A DNA stretch of 64,000 nt, taken from the NCBI GenBank assembly GCA_950097015.1, contig CATNEN010000024.1, positions 6,958,001 through 7,022,000 on the forward strand, in the 5' to 3' direction. The translations under genes were made by a program, and so were the position numbers. Of the stretch, positions 23,066 to 33,942 are shown piece by piece (positions within the stretch are counted from its first letter, which is position 1; each line of letters begins with the position of its first letter). The DNA comes from Macrostomum hystrix (Eukaryota > Platyhelminthes > Macrostomidae). Below the pieces are notes generated by a model that did no database searches, was not told the origin of the DNA, and saw nothing but the letters and a program-made list of their open reading frames with translations.

Positions 23066-24334
23066 CAGGCATATTGGTGCTAGAGGCAGACACTGCTTTG
23101 CCACCCATCCCTAATATATGTATGTAAATACAAAATAAATTATAGATATATCTACGAGCGTATATATCATATATGGATATATACTTTTGTCAACCAACAA
23201 CACTAGAAACTAGGAATAGAAAATAGGAAACTTAAGTCTTAAGAAAATCAGTCTAATCTAAGATATTAGTACAGAAGGTAGCATAATAAGTATGACCAAC
23301 AATAGACTTCAATATTCAAATTAATTAGGTATGATTATCTGTTTTGAATTAGCACATTTGTTAATTATAGAATTTCATTACACAATACATAAAAAAATTA
23401 TCTGTTACTGTAGGCCTAGCAAGTAGAAACTATATTTTAGGCCTACTTAAACTAAAGAAATAAAAAGCTGCCTAAAATACCTTTGTTTGGAATAAGAAAA
23501 AAATGTGTTCTAATTTGTTAAAAAACATAAAAATGAATATAAGCAAATCCTCATTTGAACAAAAATAATAGGTCTAAAAACATAAATCATAATATTAAGG
23601 TTAATAAATCTAGGTCCATTACCCATAATATTAGCAGTCAGTGAAAAATCATATAAATTTGATACAGATAGGTTTGTCAATTAGGTCCTGATATTGATAG
23701 ATTTAAAATAAGTTGTTTAAGACAATATCGGTCTTATAGAGAAGAAAAAACTCAGGCAGAGTATTTCTTATGGTACATTCATCCAGATGACGATCTGTCC
23801 AATATCTCAGAGGGTGGATGATGAAGAGACTTAGACTGGTGGACACTTTGTTATCTATAAAACAAAAGTTCTCAAAGTTAGAACAGAACCACCCCTCCTC
23901 ACCTCCTCACATCGTGTTGGCACCTATCTTTCAACTCTTATAATGAAATCAGTTCTGACACCTCTTTTTGACAATTTAGAGTGTGAAGTGTGTTCACACC
24001 ACTGCCCCACCACCCACCCTCACTTTATTGATGACGAACTTGATTGCTTGTTATTAGTAGATGACAAACTGACCAAACTTTAAAGCATGCCAATTGGCTG
24101 GATGACGAAGTGTCCTACCTTCCAAGTGGATGACAAAGTTGTAAGATGACGAAGTGTCTAGGAATATTCTTATTAATATTTAGTTGGCAATATGTTACTT
24201 TGTTTTGCGTACTTATTTTTATTTTCAAAATTGCACATCCTTATTATGGAATATTAGAAAACAAAAAAATAAACAAAGAACAACAAACAGCAATGAGTGA
24301 AAATGGTCATTTGGTCAGTCACTTCAGAAGAAAA

Positions 24335-24786
24335 TCATAGTAGATAGTAATGAGCCACCCAGTAGAACATGGCTCTGAACTGGTTCTTTGGATGAGCAAC
24401 CTGGTCTCTTGTCTTGTTCTCCAGGGACCAAAAGTAGGTGAGCTCCACTATCTTGACCAGTAGTAAGTGGATCGAAGAAGAAACCCCATTAGATAGAATG
24501 TTGGTTCCAACAATTGTGGCTGTCCTATGTGTTCCCATCAATGTATTTGTCACCTAGTGAGCCTGCAGACACATGTCTGTTCCACAGCAGTTGCAGGTAT
24601 ATTGATTTCAAAAGGTGAATGTTGACATTGACAAATCCAGTAAGTCTGCTGCAACTTGTACCTCATTTGGTGGCACAATCCAAGATGCGGCAGCTGGCTA
24701 ACCAGCCATGGCATAGAAATATTGACAGTTAGGAGAATCAAGATGCACTTCAATATTTTGTCCCCAGTCATCCTCAGCCCCAGCAC
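24335..24786 (-). pseudogene. Possible Merlin transposase N-terminal remnant
   Basis: Two successive minus-strand open frames (24786-24550 and 24553-24335) separated by a stop contain IHLLLVKIVELTYFWSLEN. This resembles the helical GTxxxxSxxxxxxxIxxLxYxWS segment of Merlin-type transposases as I recall it. It lies beside the plus-strand catalytic remnant but in the opposite orientation. The likeness is weak. Confidence 0.35.
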
Positions 24787-24977
24787 AGAAAGCCTGCATA
24801 TGTCTATTGTCTATGGTACTTATTCCCCCAAATCTACATCAGCACTTAAAACCTTGCAAAGCTATATCAGCATATGTCTGTGACCCTTGCCATGTCATAT
24901 TACACATCACTGTGGTCATGTGAGTTCGAATCAGTTTGAAAAATATTTAGGGGAAAATGAAACTAAGTAAAACAATG

Positions 24978-25492
24978 GGCAAACTCCTAGTTTGTTGTGT
25001 TAAACTATTTTACAACCTATCTTCACATTTCACATTGTCCCAAACCGTACTGCCGCGACACTGCTGCCAGTCATTCAGCAGTATGTCCTTCCAGGGACAC
25101 ACATAATAACTGATGGCTCGCAGGCCTACAATGGGCTACAGAATCATGTGTCAATAAATCACTGCCTGTACTTCGTGGACCCCAATGATCCCACCCTGCA
25201 CACTAATACCATTGAGGGATTGTGGGCACAAGTGAAGGACAAGTTCTGGAGAAAGCGTGGGTGGCACAAGTGACACACTATTCGAGACTCACCTGAACGA
25301 GTATCTCTGGCACCACCTGTTCCCAGAGAAGACCCTTGGCAACTTCCTCTACTTTTGCCCATTACTATTGATTGTTGACTACATCCTTTTCAAGCTTTTA
25401 ACTCTGTCATTTTAAATTCCACGCGTGCCATTTTAACTTTTAAAAGGTTTTAAGTGTAAAAATAATGTAACGCAACAAACTAGGAGTTTGCC
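24978..25492 (+). mobile_element. Merlin-family DNA transposon, 515-bp deletion derivative with broken transposase
   Basis: The ends are inverted repeats starting GGCAAACTCCTAGTTTGTTG, about 26 bp with one or two mismatches. They are flanked by 8-bp direct repeats AAACAATG (24970-24977) and AAACATTG (25493-25500), one mismatch apart; 8-9 bp duplications are typical of Merlin. Inside, the plus strand reads the catalytic half of an IS1016/ISXO2-like DDE transposase. It shows NRTAATLLPVIQQYVLPGTH, then IITDGSQAYNGL (an acidic position), INHCLYFVDP and HTNTIEGLWAQVKDKFW. The frame breaks at a TGA after GWHK (about 25271). The N-terminal half is absent, so this copy cannot encode its own transposase. 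Confidence 0.85.
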
Positions 25493-26894
25493 AAACATTG
25501 CCCTTTAGAGACAAGTAAACAACACTGTTTTCATATAGTATTGGATGCAATAGCTAATATTCGTATGGGTCTAATATGATAATGATAATTAATTGGGTGG
25601 CTCTGCCACAACAAACAAGACAGGACTGACTGATACTGTGATAGGTGGACTCAACGGCTTCATGCATGCATAGCTAGTATTTAGTATAGTTTTAGATTTA
25701 GATCCAGGGCACGTATAAGATCTATATATGTGGCGCACATGTATGTTTGATTTCTAAGTATGATATACATTTTTAATTAAAGATGCATAATACGTTGTAT
25801 TTGTACATGTACTTGGAAGTTGGTTGAAGTGCACGACACGATCACGAGGGCGAAAAATTATGCGATGAACGGCGATTGAATCGGCGCGAAAAGTTTATAC
25901 ATGGTCGAGACGCATAATTTACTGAACTTGCGTGTAACTGTTAGAAGTTTAAACATTGTTAACATCGTTAAGCTCTTCCTTACTGCTTTTTTGCGAAATT
26001 GATGAAGTGCACTACGAAAGAACGAGCCAATACGTTTTGTAGCCACTTTCTGACGAGGGTATTTTTAAGACATGTGTCGTAAATGCAATCAGAGAGTACA
26101 AAAAGTTGCAAAGATGTCTACATATACGCATAAACATGTACTCAAAGGTTCTTTAAAATATGTACTTTAAAGTTCGCAAAATTGCAAAAATGCATAGAAC
26201 AGGACCTAGGCATCCTGTATGAAAAATTGAGGCTAAAAAGTTGATTGATCAATTAATTAACTGACAAGTGAATCTAGGTACGCTTTTTTAATTCAAAGAA
26301 AAAATCGGAGTAGAATTTCGCCCAGGAGAATGTAGTCCGTAATCCGAGCATGTAGAGTGTTTCCAGCTCGCCGGGCTGTTATCTTCTTAGTATATATTCG
26401 TCGAAACAAAATAGAGAAGTTAACTTAAATTGAGGGGGCAATATTCTAAAGTTATTGTTTGCTTGTTCACACGCGTAGCCTTAGCAACCTCAAAGGTTAG
26501 AAGATTGACTGAAAAAAGTTTATAATTTTTCTATTTTTATTCATTATTGAAATACGAACAACTCGAAGCAGACTGAGCACAATTAAACAATCAGCATTCT
26601 CTTTTAGTTTCAAAGCCACTATATGCACTTTTATTTTAATTAAGATCGGCAAGTTGCCGCTCCCCAATTACTTGGTCATGAGCGTACATTTTCAGTTATT
26701 TGAAATTCAGCTAATTTTAATTTCGTAGTAGATACTGTATGCAGCAATTCTTTGTTTAATACCACAACTTAATTGTTATACAGATGTCGGCCTTCCTTGT
26801 TGCATGATAGCTGGTGTAGCTGCGTGCATGAGAAAAACTCCCAAACCATCGGGATGCCCAAGCAGATGTGCGCTGTCTCACAATTGCGGCCTTA

Positions 26895-26908
26895 GTTGTC
26901 ATAGTAAC
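26895..26908 (+). promoter_or_regulatory. Candidate RFX X-box 264 bp upstream of the SEY-motif gene
   Basis: GTTGTCATAGTAAC matches RYYNYYATRRNRAC fully and is close to the stronger GTTRCCATRGNAAC form. It supports a ciliary role for the gene starting at 27172. Confidence 0.5.
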
Positions 26909-27171
26909 GCGACAGCGAAGTATCCTTGACAGACAATGGAATAACTTTGCGTCCCAATACAGGATATAGACCGCGAACAGAATTGGAGTGGGCCATAAGA
27001 ATACTCAAGCTGCTATAGAAGTTGTCAGAATTGCAGGGTCCTAGACTGAATTCAATTCTTTCGGATGAGTCAATAGTTTGACTTTCTGATTGGAAAAAAC
27101 ACCTGTACAAATTGACAGCTAGAGAAGGATTTAGTTGCAAAACAAAACAACACAACCAGGAAGTCGCCGAC

Positions 27172-27744
27172 ATGAACTACTCCACAAGGTACTTTTAGGG
27201 CTGGGTTTTGTGTAGCTTCATTTGGCAGAGAATCTTATAATGAATACTTCATTTACGTTTTTAAGTTTGGAACCATAATCTCGTTTTCAAATGAACTCAC
27301 AAGGCTAATGAAAAAGCGATTAAGTTTTTTTTGCGAGATCGTTTTTATCATCACCGCAGATTCGGGCAGCTCAGCAGCAACCGCAGTCATGGCGCTGCAG
27401 TCAAGGCACGCGGCGATTCCGGCGGTGAGACGCACTGGCCCGAGTCCTGGCTGCAGCGGAGCCCCCAGGAGGCCGCGGGTCTCGCGGACCTCCTGGGGCC
27501 GAATCGATCAGAGTACACAGATCGCTTCCGGCCGCTTCCTCCTAGGGCTCAGAAAACTACTGGCGACTTCGTGATTAACCCGACACCTGAGTTTAATGGA
27601 TCAGCGGATAACGGAAAGTCCGCGACTCAGGATACCTCCCTGCCACTGGCCTCCGAGTATGGCACCAGGTACATGTGGCCTGACGGACGACACCTGCCGC
27701 CTACTCCGTGGACTAAGCCGAGCTCTGGTTCAAGAACCAACTGA
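27172..27744 (+). CDS. Small protein with two SEY motifs, possible ciliary microtubule-associated protein
   Basis: Two exons: a 17-nt first exon 27172-27188 (MNYST plus two bases) and 27360-27744, giving 133 aa. The product is Pro-, Ser- and aromatic-rich, with no membrane segment or coiled coil. Two motifs stand out: SEYTDRFRPLPP (about 65-76) and SEYGTRYMWPDG (about 106-117), each SEY-x3-[FY]. Such repeats occur in MDM1 and in axonemal microtubule binders and inner proteins. I do not recognise an exact family. Support for a real gene is the GC-rich second exon in one frame, a good donor (AG|GTAC) and acceptor (CACCGCAG), the AATAAA 28 bp after the stop and the X-box-like site upstream. The open frame alone could also start at 27331, but that lacks splice logic. 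Confidence 0.65.
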
Positions 27745-27771
27745 ATACAGATGACTAAAGTCTGCTTTTGC

Positions 27772-27777
27772 AATAAA
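27772..27777 (+). terminator. Poly(A) signal AATAAA of the SEY-motif gene
   Basis: A canonical hexamer 28 bp after the TGA stop at 27742-27744. Confidence 0.7.
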
Positions 27778-28264
27778 CAAAATAACTACAATTACTTGAT
27801 GAGTTAATACACTAGCTGTGTGTAAAGCCTAGGTTTATCTACCAAGAACATAAAAGCACATCTTGAAAACTACCAATAATAGCTTCAGCAGTTAATAGTT
27901 CTTTAAATAAAAGAATAATTTAAACTGGTACATTGCTTTGAATATGCAATCCTATAGCAATTTCACGTTTGCGCTTCTAGATCACGCAGCGTAATTCTAT
28001 GTTGAGAAAAATGAGAGCCTGAAATGAAATAGAATGAGAAGATAAACTGGCATTGAAAAGCACCCACGTCTTTCAGTTTTCCGAAAGAAATCTCATCCAT
28101 CTAGACTTTGTTTGCACTGCAAGGGTTGCGGCTCTGAAAGACTTTGTTTTGCTGACTTTGCCTTTCGGCAGCAGAAATGTCCCGTAGGTTAGCTTTCAGC
28201 TGCTCAATTGTTAATATCAACTGTCTTTACTTGAAAACAGGGTGCGATTAACAGACAAGATAGA

Positions 28265-28440
28265 AATTGCATCTGTTGGGCCAGCCACAAAATCGCTCGG
28301 CGCTTCTAAATGTTGTGTACAACAATTCAGTCTATGGACAGGGAGCGCCACGCCACCCAAATTTCTGCCCATTTCACTGCTGGGTCAACTGAAGCAGTTG
28401 GAAGTCCGTGGGTCAAAGCCACTGGTACTAGAAGTTACAC
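28265..28440 (-). repeat. SINE family B, diverged copy
   Basis: On the minus strand it reads tgcttcagttgacccagcag, then gggtggcgtggcg, then tccatagactgaattgttgt, collinear with the body of family B. It resembles the subtype at 33030 (gttgtacacaac) more than its neighbour. Confidence 0.7.
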
Positions 28441-28446
28441 TGTACA

Positions 28447-28737
28447 ACAGGGGTTGTAGCCTAGTGGTTAGAGCGTCGGACTCTCGACTTGAAGGTCGGG
28501 GGTTCGACTCCTGACTCCACTGGAATTTATATTCTCCAGCAAGGCACTTAACTCTGGATTGCTTCAGTTCACGCAGCCGTTAAATGGGTTCCAGGACTAG
28601 CTGGGGCAATTCAGGGTGGGTGTGGCGTCCCCCCAGTCCATGGACTGAACAGCCGTACGCAGCCCTCATATGCGACTCGCAATAGATGCGGCTGTGCTGT
28701 CGGCTGCACATCTGGCCCATTTGGGGCCAGGTGTAAT
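28447..28737 (+). repeat. SINE family B, full-length reference copy
   Basis: The tRNA-like head has an A-box (tagcctagtggttagagcg) and a B-box (ggggttcgactcc). The body has caaggcacttaactctggat, cacgcagccgttaaatgggt, cagtccatggactgaacagc and gctgcacatctggccc. The aaggcacttaa...cagc.gttaaatgggt segment resembles a conserved core found in many lophotrochozoan SINEs, as I remember it. Confidence 0.92.
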
Positions 28738-29832
28738 CGATTACTAGGATTATTAAAAGGTAATATCTTTGAGCCAAAACATGATTAACATTGTTTGAAA
28801 TATTATGACGCATAATTTTCCATTAGTAACCTTAGTTACTAACGTAGACCAGTAAGCAGCTATTGCTTCGATCGGACAGAGTACTATAAGCATATTCGCA
28901 GTTTTTTTGCTTTTTTTCTACAGCTAGACTGTTTACAATGCGTGCGCCCGCGTTTGTTGAGTAGCGGCTTAATGGGCCTGACAACCAGCAGCTGCATTAG
29001 AGGCTCAGCTAAGAGATGAGAAATATGTTGAGCGCTGAGTAGTGTTAGTGAGTGGAACTGTGTTAGATGTGTGTATGTTTGTGTGTATGAGTTTGACAAT
29101 GGCTATATGTAGGAGTTCTTCTCTTTGCTTTCATTTCGGGTTTTATTTTTTATTTTGGTAAGACCTACTAGCCTAGTGTGTGTTGGCAGGTATTTTGGCA
29201 AGTCTAGCAGATACGGGTTTGTGAGATAGTGTGAGTAGTCTGAGCTTAGATACCAAGGGCTCTATCGCTGGAAATTAAGCAGGCAACATATCTGGAGGGT
29301 CATTGCAGAGATGCGCGGAGTTGCTGGGCGGACTGGCGAGGAAGAATGCTAACTCTAGGGCGAGACGCAACAATAATGGCCCGCATCGTCCTTTTCAGGG
29401 GCCTCCAGCCACCCCAGCCTTCGCTGCCCACCCCTGACGTGGCCAGCCTGAATAGCCACCGTTGAGCCCGCGGGAGCTTATTCAGACTGTCCCTCCACCC
29501 TCCTCCCTCCGCGCTCTCCGTCTCTTAATTCGCGGTTGCTGGGGACAAGGAAAGTGCAGCGCTGCCAGAGTCAGCTGCGTACAATGAAAAGGAGAAAGAA
29601 ATAGACATGTCGGGGGAGGCTGGCTGAGGGAGGGGGGTAGGGGCTGAGGCCGGTCCCAGGTAGGGCGCGGTAGAGTCGGGCCTAGCGACGGCATCTTTTT
29701 AAACAGAGAGTCTCCCGCGTCAGGTGTAAGAGGGCTAAGCAAAGGGTGGGCAGCTTTTGTATTTGAAAACAATCGTAAGCCGCAGGCAGTGCTCCGGCGG
29801 TTTTTCAATCAGCAACAGCAGCAGCAGCAGCA

Positions 29833-32800
29833 ATGCCTGGCAGCCATCGGAGCCGCTCGAAGTCCCCTGGCGGCGGTAGCCACCGCAGCCGGCGTTCGCG
29901 CTCAAAGTCCAAGTCAAGCCACAGCCGCAGCGGCAGCAGGAAGAGCCACAAGAGCAGCCGCAGCAGCTCCCGGTCCGGCTACTCGAAGGAGTTCGGAAAC
30001 AAGCGCCAGCCCATTGTGCTGGCCTATGCGCCACCAGAGAAGCCGACGGGCGGCGTCGGTAGGGGACGGGGTCGCGGGCGTGGACGAGCCGGCGTCCAGG
30101 TCGAGAAGAAAACTCCTGGGGCGCCTAGCCAGGTTAAGAAGGCCAAGAGCCACGGCAGCCGTAGCAGCAGCCGCAGCGGCAGTCGAGACGGCAAGAAGAA
30201 GGGCGACTCCGACTCCGAGAAGAAGTCGGACAAGGGCGAGAAGAAGGGCGAGAAAAAGGGCGGAGGCGGCGGCGGTCGTGGCGGAGCTGCTGGGGCCAGC
30301 CAGAAGAAGGACAAGAAGAAGGAGGACGAGGACAAGGGCGGCAAGAAGAAGAAGGGCGGCTCCCGCTCCCGCTCGGGCTCAAGGTCCAGCAGCAGCAGCA
30401 GCTCGAGCTCTTCGTCAAGCGATGAAGAGAGTGAGTCCCGTTTTTTATTTTACAGAAGAGCCATATCTCAGCGTTATCTCAGAGTATAGAAATTCTGAGT
30501 ACGTTTCTCTTAAACAAGTCGATTAAGTTCAACTTAAACTTCTAAACTTCTGTAACGTTTACTTCTATCGGATACTCGTAGATGATTCCACATCCATTCA
30601 CTAATATAGCCTCGCATCGATCCTTCAACACATTGTCAGACACAATCTATAAGGCGGAGCTCAAGGAGCTCAAGGTGGACCTGAAAGAGCTGCACGATAA
30701 GGCCAAGCAGCAGCAGAGCAGCCGACGAGGAGGCAAGCACAAGGACGACAAGGCCGGCAAGCCTGGAAAGGATAAGAAGGAAAAGGAATGCTCAGAAAAA
30801 TCTTTGCACCATCCAGACGTGTCAAACGACCTGGGACCGTACGCAAACACGCAGACGGTGGAATTTCTCATGAAGAAGGTGAATGATTCGCAGAATTAGT
30901 TATCCAGGACTAGCTTTGCTATCCACTTCAATCCCTCAATAATGTTAGACTCGAACCACTCACACCAAACCTTCTAGGACAAGAGCCGCAAGTACTATCC
31001 GGCGACCAAATTCACTGCCACTTCGCTAATCGATCCGTGGGACGAGATGGCGGACAAGAAGCCGACTAAGCGAGTCAAGAAGCCCAAACAGTGCGTTAGT
31101 GTTTGCCTTCTTGAGTACTTGACTAGCTTAGTCTATTGAATATTTTATGCTCCTAAACCAATAGTTTATTCACGACTTCGTTTTTGGTATAATGATAAAA
31201 AAGTTTACACTACCTTCAAACCTTAATCTAGCAAACGCGATACCAAGTCCAAGGACAAGAAGTCATCATCCTCGTCTTCGTCATCTGACAACGAGGACAA
31301 GAAGGACGACGACAAGAAAGAGGAAAATGAGGAGAAGAAGGAGGAGAAGGAGGAGAAGAAGGAGGAGAAGAAGGAGGAGAAGAAGAAGGACGAGAAAGAC
31401 AAGAGCGATAAGAAAGATGGCGCCAAGAAGACCCCTCGGCACGGCCCGATGCCCATCCTGGAGTTTGACACAAGCACGGAGTACTGGCGCAAACCGGTGC
31501 CGTTCACTGAGCTGCCGAAAATCAGGTGAGAGGCCATTGTCTGCACTGACAACAGTTGTCTAGGAGGAGACGTGAAGATGAGTGGAGTCAGGAGGCGTTG
31601 GCAGGAAGCGGGTCGGACAAAGGGTCCTGCAAGCCAGCGACCGGGAACTCCCTATTTACTGCTAATAAAGGCTGAACGCAGGGACTACTTAAACTACCGG
31701 CTACCTGGACGGAATTCTAAGCAAATCATGCAAAATTTCTTACTAAGCTGGCTTAATCTATGGCCATCTTTAAAGTAATATAGCTGGCTATTTTGTTGGC
31801 TGTAGTACGGAAGGTAGTTTAAGGCCAGACGGCCAGACAGATGGAAAGATTTGGACCCCTCTGTGTTGGGCAACGCCGTCTCACTGGCTGACCCCGTCGC
31901 GACCTTCCCTGTGATCTGCGCGTCCAGAGGTTGTACCCCGTCTCGTCTATATAGATTACCAACGTATCCAGTTGCAATCCCGCCATGAGTAGCGCATACT
32001 CGCGTCGCTTCTCTATCACCGCGGGAGAGTTCGCGCTCAATCGAATGTCTCAGTTCTTAGAGGCAATCTTAAATGTATACAGGGCTCCATCCAGAGCTCT
32101 GGCTATTGTCTTAATGGAGACCGGTGGCTTGTCTGGAAGCTGAGCAGCGAGATTAGTCTGCAATGCTTTTAGTGTCGCCATCGGATTTTCATTTAAGAGG
32201 CCGATGAGCACTTGGCGCATCTCGTCGTCCAGCTCGCAAGAGCCGATCTTCCGGCCTCCGCGCTAAAGAGCATCAATCCGACCTGTAGCTTCAAAAGTGG
32301 CAATGATGTGTCGAGCGGTTTTCAATTTGATGCCAAGAATTGTAGCGGCTAGACCAATATCCTGTCCTTCCGTCCACGCGGAGATCAAGCGTCTTCTATC
32401 AACGTTGCTGGTTGCCCTCATTTTGGCGGAACAGCTTCAAATGTTAACAAAACTATAGCCAGAATAACATAGAACTTATGTGTTGGCTGAGATTGCTCGT
32501 CCCAAGCTGAGACAGCATGGTCTTGAAATGCATGTCTATGGTAAAAATTAGCAGCTTCAGTAAAAAACCGCAGTGACAAGATGGGCTGGCTGAGTTTGAA
32601 TGCCCATTCGCTGAGATAGCCTGACAAAAGCAATAGTCGGACGCAGTTGATATAGCCATTTACGAATGGTTTGGACACTAGCTGAGACAAAATAATGCCC
32701 GGATTTACCATAGACAGCTTGCAATAAATACAATTATCCAACCGTCAGCGTGCAGATAATGGTGACTGGAGCATTATTGCACGCTGTCTATGGTAAATAT

Positions 32801-33942
32801 TGATGTCCAAACCATTCGTCAATGTGATAGAAGCCATCTCTTCATTGACGAACCCATTGTTATTAAAGTCTTTAAAGGCTATTTAAAAGCTGATAAATCT
32901 ATTTAAACATTTTAGCTTGAATTTTAGAAGTGCTACTTATAGACCTAATGATACGTTAAAGTATAATAATGTATAAAAATCAAAAGTCCAAACTCGAAAT
33001 TCAGACCTGCAGCCAAAGAGGAGAGAATGCTGACCATTCCGCTGGTCCTGGGCGCACTCGCACTCTTCTTGGATCTGGTCAGGGAGGTCAGGAGCTCGAG
33101 TCCCAGCCCAAATGAAGCTACTTGTGCTCTTAAACACGATAATTAATTGCCTAGTGCTTCGTTTCTCCCAGCTGTAAATTGGGTTCCATCGTCATCTAGA
33201 GCAAATAAGGGTGGGTTTGGTGGCATGGTCCACGGACTGAATGTTGTACACAACCTTTGGAAGCGCCTCGCAATAGCTGCGGCTGTGCCATTGGCTGTAC
33301 ATCTGGCCAATCTGAGGACTCGCGTGGGATAAGAACTCAGGACCTCAGAACTCAGGACTCGGTGCGGGAGTCGATTGCGCTAAGTATCAATTATAAGAAC
33401 GGGTCCTAAAAAGCATTCTGAACGCCAATTTCAGAGCTCAGATACGCGAGGAGTACATGGCCAACGGTTCTAAGAAGACCGAGAGTGATTACAACCGGAC
33501 CAAGGAGGACTTCCACAACTTGGAGCTCGACCGCATGGAGGAGGTGAAGAAGTCATCGAGGCGCAACCTGACCAAGACCTACAATGCCTACCTGACAAAC
33601 ACCCCCGGCTCCAAGAAGGCCCTGGACGAGTGCCTGAAGGAGGTGAAGACTCGCCTAGGCGACGAGTGGGAGTCCTCCAGCGACGAGGAGGGCCGGCGGA
33701 CTGTACGGGAGCAGGCCAAGAAGAACATGGAGTCGGAGCGGCGCAAGCAGCGCAGCGGACACGGCGGCGGCGGCGGCCGGTCCCGTTCAAACAGTCCGCA
33801 AGGCAAAGGTCGCGGCCGCGGTCGCGGACACCAGAGAGACGGCAGCGCCGGCAGCCGAGGCAGCGGCAGAGGTGGCAGGTCACGTTCCAACACGCCACCC
33901 GGACACGGCGGCTCTAGGAAGGGCAGTCCCGCCCGGGCCTGA
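29833..33942 (+). CDS. Arg/Ser- and Lys/Glu-rich protein of unknown family
   Basis: Five exons: 29833-30430, 30640-30878, 30978-31090, 31232-31525 and 33435-33942. Phases 1, 0, 2, 2 are consistent, giving 583 aa. N-terminus: about 60 residues of RS-type repeats, GYSKEFGNKRQPIVLAYAPP, an RG-rich run (VGRGRGRGRGRAG), then a Lys/Glu/Ser tract ending in a 12-Ser run. Middle: KYYPATKFTATSLIDPWDEM and a (K/E)n segment. The C-terminal part looks like a folded domain: TEYWRKPVPFTELPKIR, REEYMANGSKKTESDYNRTK, LELDRMEEVKKSSRRNLTKT, YNAYLTNTPGSKKALDECLK. An RGG/RS tail follows. RS and RGG regions suggest an RNA-associated nuclear protein, but no RRM or other named domain is visible and I do not know the family. 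A poly(A) signal lies at 34196. Confidence 0.75.
31801..32427 (-). pseudogene. Tc1/mariner-IS630-type transposase fragment (broken)
   Basis: It lies in the last intron of the RS-rich gene, antisense to it. The minus strand reads from MRATSNVDRRRLISAW at 32420 through a helix-turn-helix region (GLAATILGIKLKTARHI) to the first catalytic Asp in IDETGYNLWTRRSQGRSRRG, typical of the IS630 superfamily. There are in-frame stops near 32266 and 32052, and the frame ends at about 31813. The remaining catalytic residues are missing and no inverted repeats were found, so it is a dead 5' fragment. Confidence 0.85.
33030..33335 (+). repeat. SINE family B, subtype copy
   Basis: It has B-box-like gagctcgagtcccagccc, then cccagctgtaaattgggttc, cggactgaatgttgtacaca and aatagctgcggctgtgccat. 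It lies in the last intron of the RS-rich gene, in sense orientation. Confidence 0.8.

Larger units (their letters stand above)
22256..27171. other. AT-rich spacer with transposon relics
   Basis: It holds the DCAF13 upstream flank, a SINE-A (22768-23065) and then about 1 kb without any visible feature (23110-24330). Merlin-related sequence follows (24335-25500), then another featureless stretch to the X-box-like site at 26895. The open frame at 25858-26046 on the minus strand is basic and short and I do not support it as a gene. Confidence 0.55.
27745..29832. other. Spacer with a head-to-head SINE-B pair
   Basis: The poly(A) signal AATAAA (27772-27777) of the SEY gene is followed by AT-rich sequence. 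A head-to-head SINE-B pair (28265-28737) comes next, then about 1 kb of G+C-richer sequence that must hold the promoter and 5' UTR of the RS-rich gene. A CAG-rich tract lies just before the next ATG. No further exon is supported. Confidence 0.6.

Noticed and set aside
25858-26046. Basic 62-codon minus-strand frame
   Set aside because: Short, AT-rich and without homology cues or promoter context.
28447-28525. Functional tRNA gene
   Set aside because: A- and B-boxes are present, but the arms do not fold as a clean cloverleaf and a SINE body follows. The other tRNA-like heads are rejected for the same reason.
29238-29330. 5S rRNA-like stretch (aattaagcaggcaac)
   Set aside because: Only a short part resembles the 5S internal region, with no collinear match to the rest.
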